From Girardinichthys multiradiatus (Eukaryota > Chordata > Actinopteri > Cyprinodontiformes > Goodeidae): a stretch of DNA of 64,000 bases. Made by a program: the position numbers and the translations under genes. The DNA lies in NCBI RefSeq assembly GCF_021462225.1, contig NC_061800.1, positions 3,234,501 to 3,298,500 of the forward strand, given 5' to 3'. How positions within the stretch are numbered: the first letter of the stretch is position 1; every line of letters starts with the position of its first letter. Below are positions 62,512 to 64,000 of this stretch, in pieces. The notes under the pieces are model-generated. The model had not been told where the DNA came from. It made no database searches and saw nothing but the letters and a program-made list of their open reading frames with translations.

Positions 62512-63497
62512 ACCTATACAAATGGGCAGCAATATTGAGTCATGGTAAGTCACATGTCTCAACAGGAGGGATGACAGGATTGGTAAACCAAGTATACACA
62601 ACCTATGGATTCAACTCCTATTCAAAACATTTTTGTAGAAGCTGCTTAGTATGTGCAAAACACAATGCCCAAGGGAACTTAAGGCCAAAAAGGGGACAAT
62701 TTCCCAAGGCCAAATACCCTTTTCAACATATCCACATGGATTTCATAGAACTAAACAACAGCGAAGGGAAAAAGTATTGTTTAGTAATAATAGATTAATT
62801 CTCAAAATGGATAGAACTATTTCCAACAAAAACACCAGATGCATTAACAGTGGCAAAAGCCTTATGCAAAGACATAATACCAAGGTATGGTATTCCAGAG
62901 AAAATCTATAGTGACAACGGTACACACTTTGTTAATCAAATTATTAACAAAATAGGACAAGCCTTCCACATAGACCTAAAACACCACTGTGCTTATCATC
63001 CACAAAGCGCTGGGCTAGTAGAAAGAATGAATGGGACTATAAAGAACAGGTTAAGAAAATGCATGGAAGAAACTGGAAGACCATGGACTAAATGCATGGA
63101 TTTAGTAAAACTCTATATCAACATAACTAGCTCAGATGGATTAACACCATATGAAACTGTGTTTGGGAGACCTTACAGACTGCCATATTTTAAAAATATG
63201 TGGGAAACAGATGATGAAAGCACACTGGCAGATTATATGAGAAAGATGTTACAACAAAGACAGCAAAACAATGAGAAAACTAATGATGATGAAACTTCTG
63301 TGTCTACGCAGGGAATACCGTTAGTTGAACTAGGTGACTGGGTCCTGATAAAAAGCATAAAGAAGAACCATTGGCATTCACCTAAGTGGGAAGGGCCCTA
63401 TCAGGTGTTGTTGACTACTGGAACTGCGATTAAGATTGCAGAAAGGAACTCATGGATCCATCTAACACATTGTAAAAGAATAATAGAACATGACTAA
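62512..63497 (+). pseudogene. ERV3 integrase with one internal stop
   Basis: The HHCC zinc-binding domain (HX3H ... CX2C, about 62535-62665) is followed by the core: Asp at 62739-62741, Asp at 62913-62915, Glu at 63021-63023, giving exact D,D-35-E spacing. A TAA at 62796-62798 interrupts the core. From 62850 the frame is open to the stop at 63495-63497, including a C-terminal domain with WEGPYQVLL-type residues. The enzyme joins viral DNA ends to the host genome. Only the stop visibly inactivates it. Confidence 0.87.
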
Positions 63498-63639
63498 AAT
63501 AAATTTCTCAATAGCAGTGTTTACCCTAACTATCATTGTTTGTGTTGTAGTAATAGCATTGTGGTATCTGTTGTAGCATTGTAGCTCTTCATCTGACCTT
63601 CAGAGGTAGTCCGGCTACAAAGGGGGCTGCAATTATAGT

Positions 63640-64000
63640 TTGCAGTTGTCTGAAACCGGTGAAGATTGTCCACAGCTCTGCTATAGGTTTTTAGGAAGGG
63701 CTCCAATCTACAGAAAGATGTTCAACCCTACACACAAAAAGATATTGATAATAGGGAGCATCATCTCAATCATAGTTGTAAGTGCCCTGTTAATATGGGA
63801 AAGTAATCACAAAATGCAAAAAAGAAGAGCAGGGTACTATAATCCTAATCGATCCAAGGGGTCCCTGATTAATATAAATTAGCAGATCAAGTAGCAGCAG
63901 GCTTTGAATCCACCATAAGTTGGTGGTGTACAATTAATAAAAATGTAGACAGAATCAACTACATCCATTATAATGTGCAGAGATTAGGAAACAAAACTGA
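63640..64000 (+). pseudogene. ERV3 env start (partial, frame-broken)
   Basis: A frame from 63640 (probable Met at 63718) contains a hydrophobic stretch of about 20 residues (ILIIGSIISIIVVSALLIW) preceded by Lys, fitting an env leader/signal anchor, and stops at 63880-63882. A second frame from about 63882 to the window end has Trp-Trp and Cys residues like a surface subunit start. The assignment rests on position after integrase and on parallels with ERV1. Confidence 0.5.

Larger units (their letters stand above)
58641..64000 (+). mobile_element. ERV3: endogenous retrovirus inserted in ERV2 (runs off window)
   Basis: Order: LTR, tRNA-Tyr primer site, leader with 102-bp tandem repeat, gag, short unrecognised segment, partial RT, integrase, env start. 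Reading frames are long with few lesions, so it is younger than ERV1, ERV2 and ERV4. RNase H is deleted and several stops exist, so it is defective. The 3' LTR is outside the window. Its pol resembles the gamma/epsilon-like retroviruses of fish. Confidence 0.88.

Overview
The window looks like repeat-saturated genomic DNA from a teleost fish. The evidence is the mix of repeat families: Tc1-like DNA transposons, RTE-clade (Rex3/Expander-type), Rex1-type and L2-type LINEs, tRNA-derived SINEs, and several gamma/epsilon-like endogenous retroviruses (ERVs), together with short introns in the one host gene that can be followed. There is no bacterial or operon-like organisation. All assignments are by eye from the sequence.

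Layout. 1-521: the 3' end of a plus-strand ERV whose LTR abuts a Tc1-like relic (522-1304). 1825-7208: a four-level nest, RTE LINE > SINE > Tc1 > second RTE LINE with a 5' inversion. 7848-14813: a minus-strand ERV (tRNA-Tyr primer site, leader with five GNRA-loop hairpins, env remnant). It is invaded by a Tc1 and a SINE, and its 5' LTR holds an unrelated long LTR that itself holds an RTE LINE. 16220-18644: gypsy integrase fragment fused to an RTE LINE. 18645-27345: mostly unannotated AT-rich DNA with one likely host exon (last exon of an ABCB6-like transporter, 21167-21305), a Tc1 relic, and a hAT relic containing a SINE.

27346-46462: a host gene on the minus strand, five visible exons, 304 codons to the stop. 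Its product resembles a clan-CD peptidase (caspase/legumain fold) in which the catalytic His and Cys positions appear to be replaced. Its third intron carries a complete but degenerate ERV (ERV1, 30455-42472, TSD AAAAC) in antisense orientation. ERV1 contains a Tc1, a SINE and, in its 3' LTR, a 3.2-kb Rex1-type LINE.

42782-52435: SINE, Tc1, L2, Rex1 and RTE fragments and a second copy of the long LTR. 52436-54130: an arginine- and repeat-rich ORF that looks like ORF1/gag of a retroelement. 54131-58640: ERV2, a 5'-truncated relative of ERV1 carrying the same Tc1 at the corresponding place. 58641-64000: ERV3, a younger retrovirus integrated into ERV2, with LTR, tRNA-Tyr primer site, gag, partial pol (RNase H missing), integrase and the start of env. 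It runs off the window.

No cellular system of cooperating genes is present. The coherent story is the layering of mobile elements around one intact-looking host gene, and two features of the retroviruses: uniform use of a tRNA-Tyr primer site and leader regions built from repeated hairpins.
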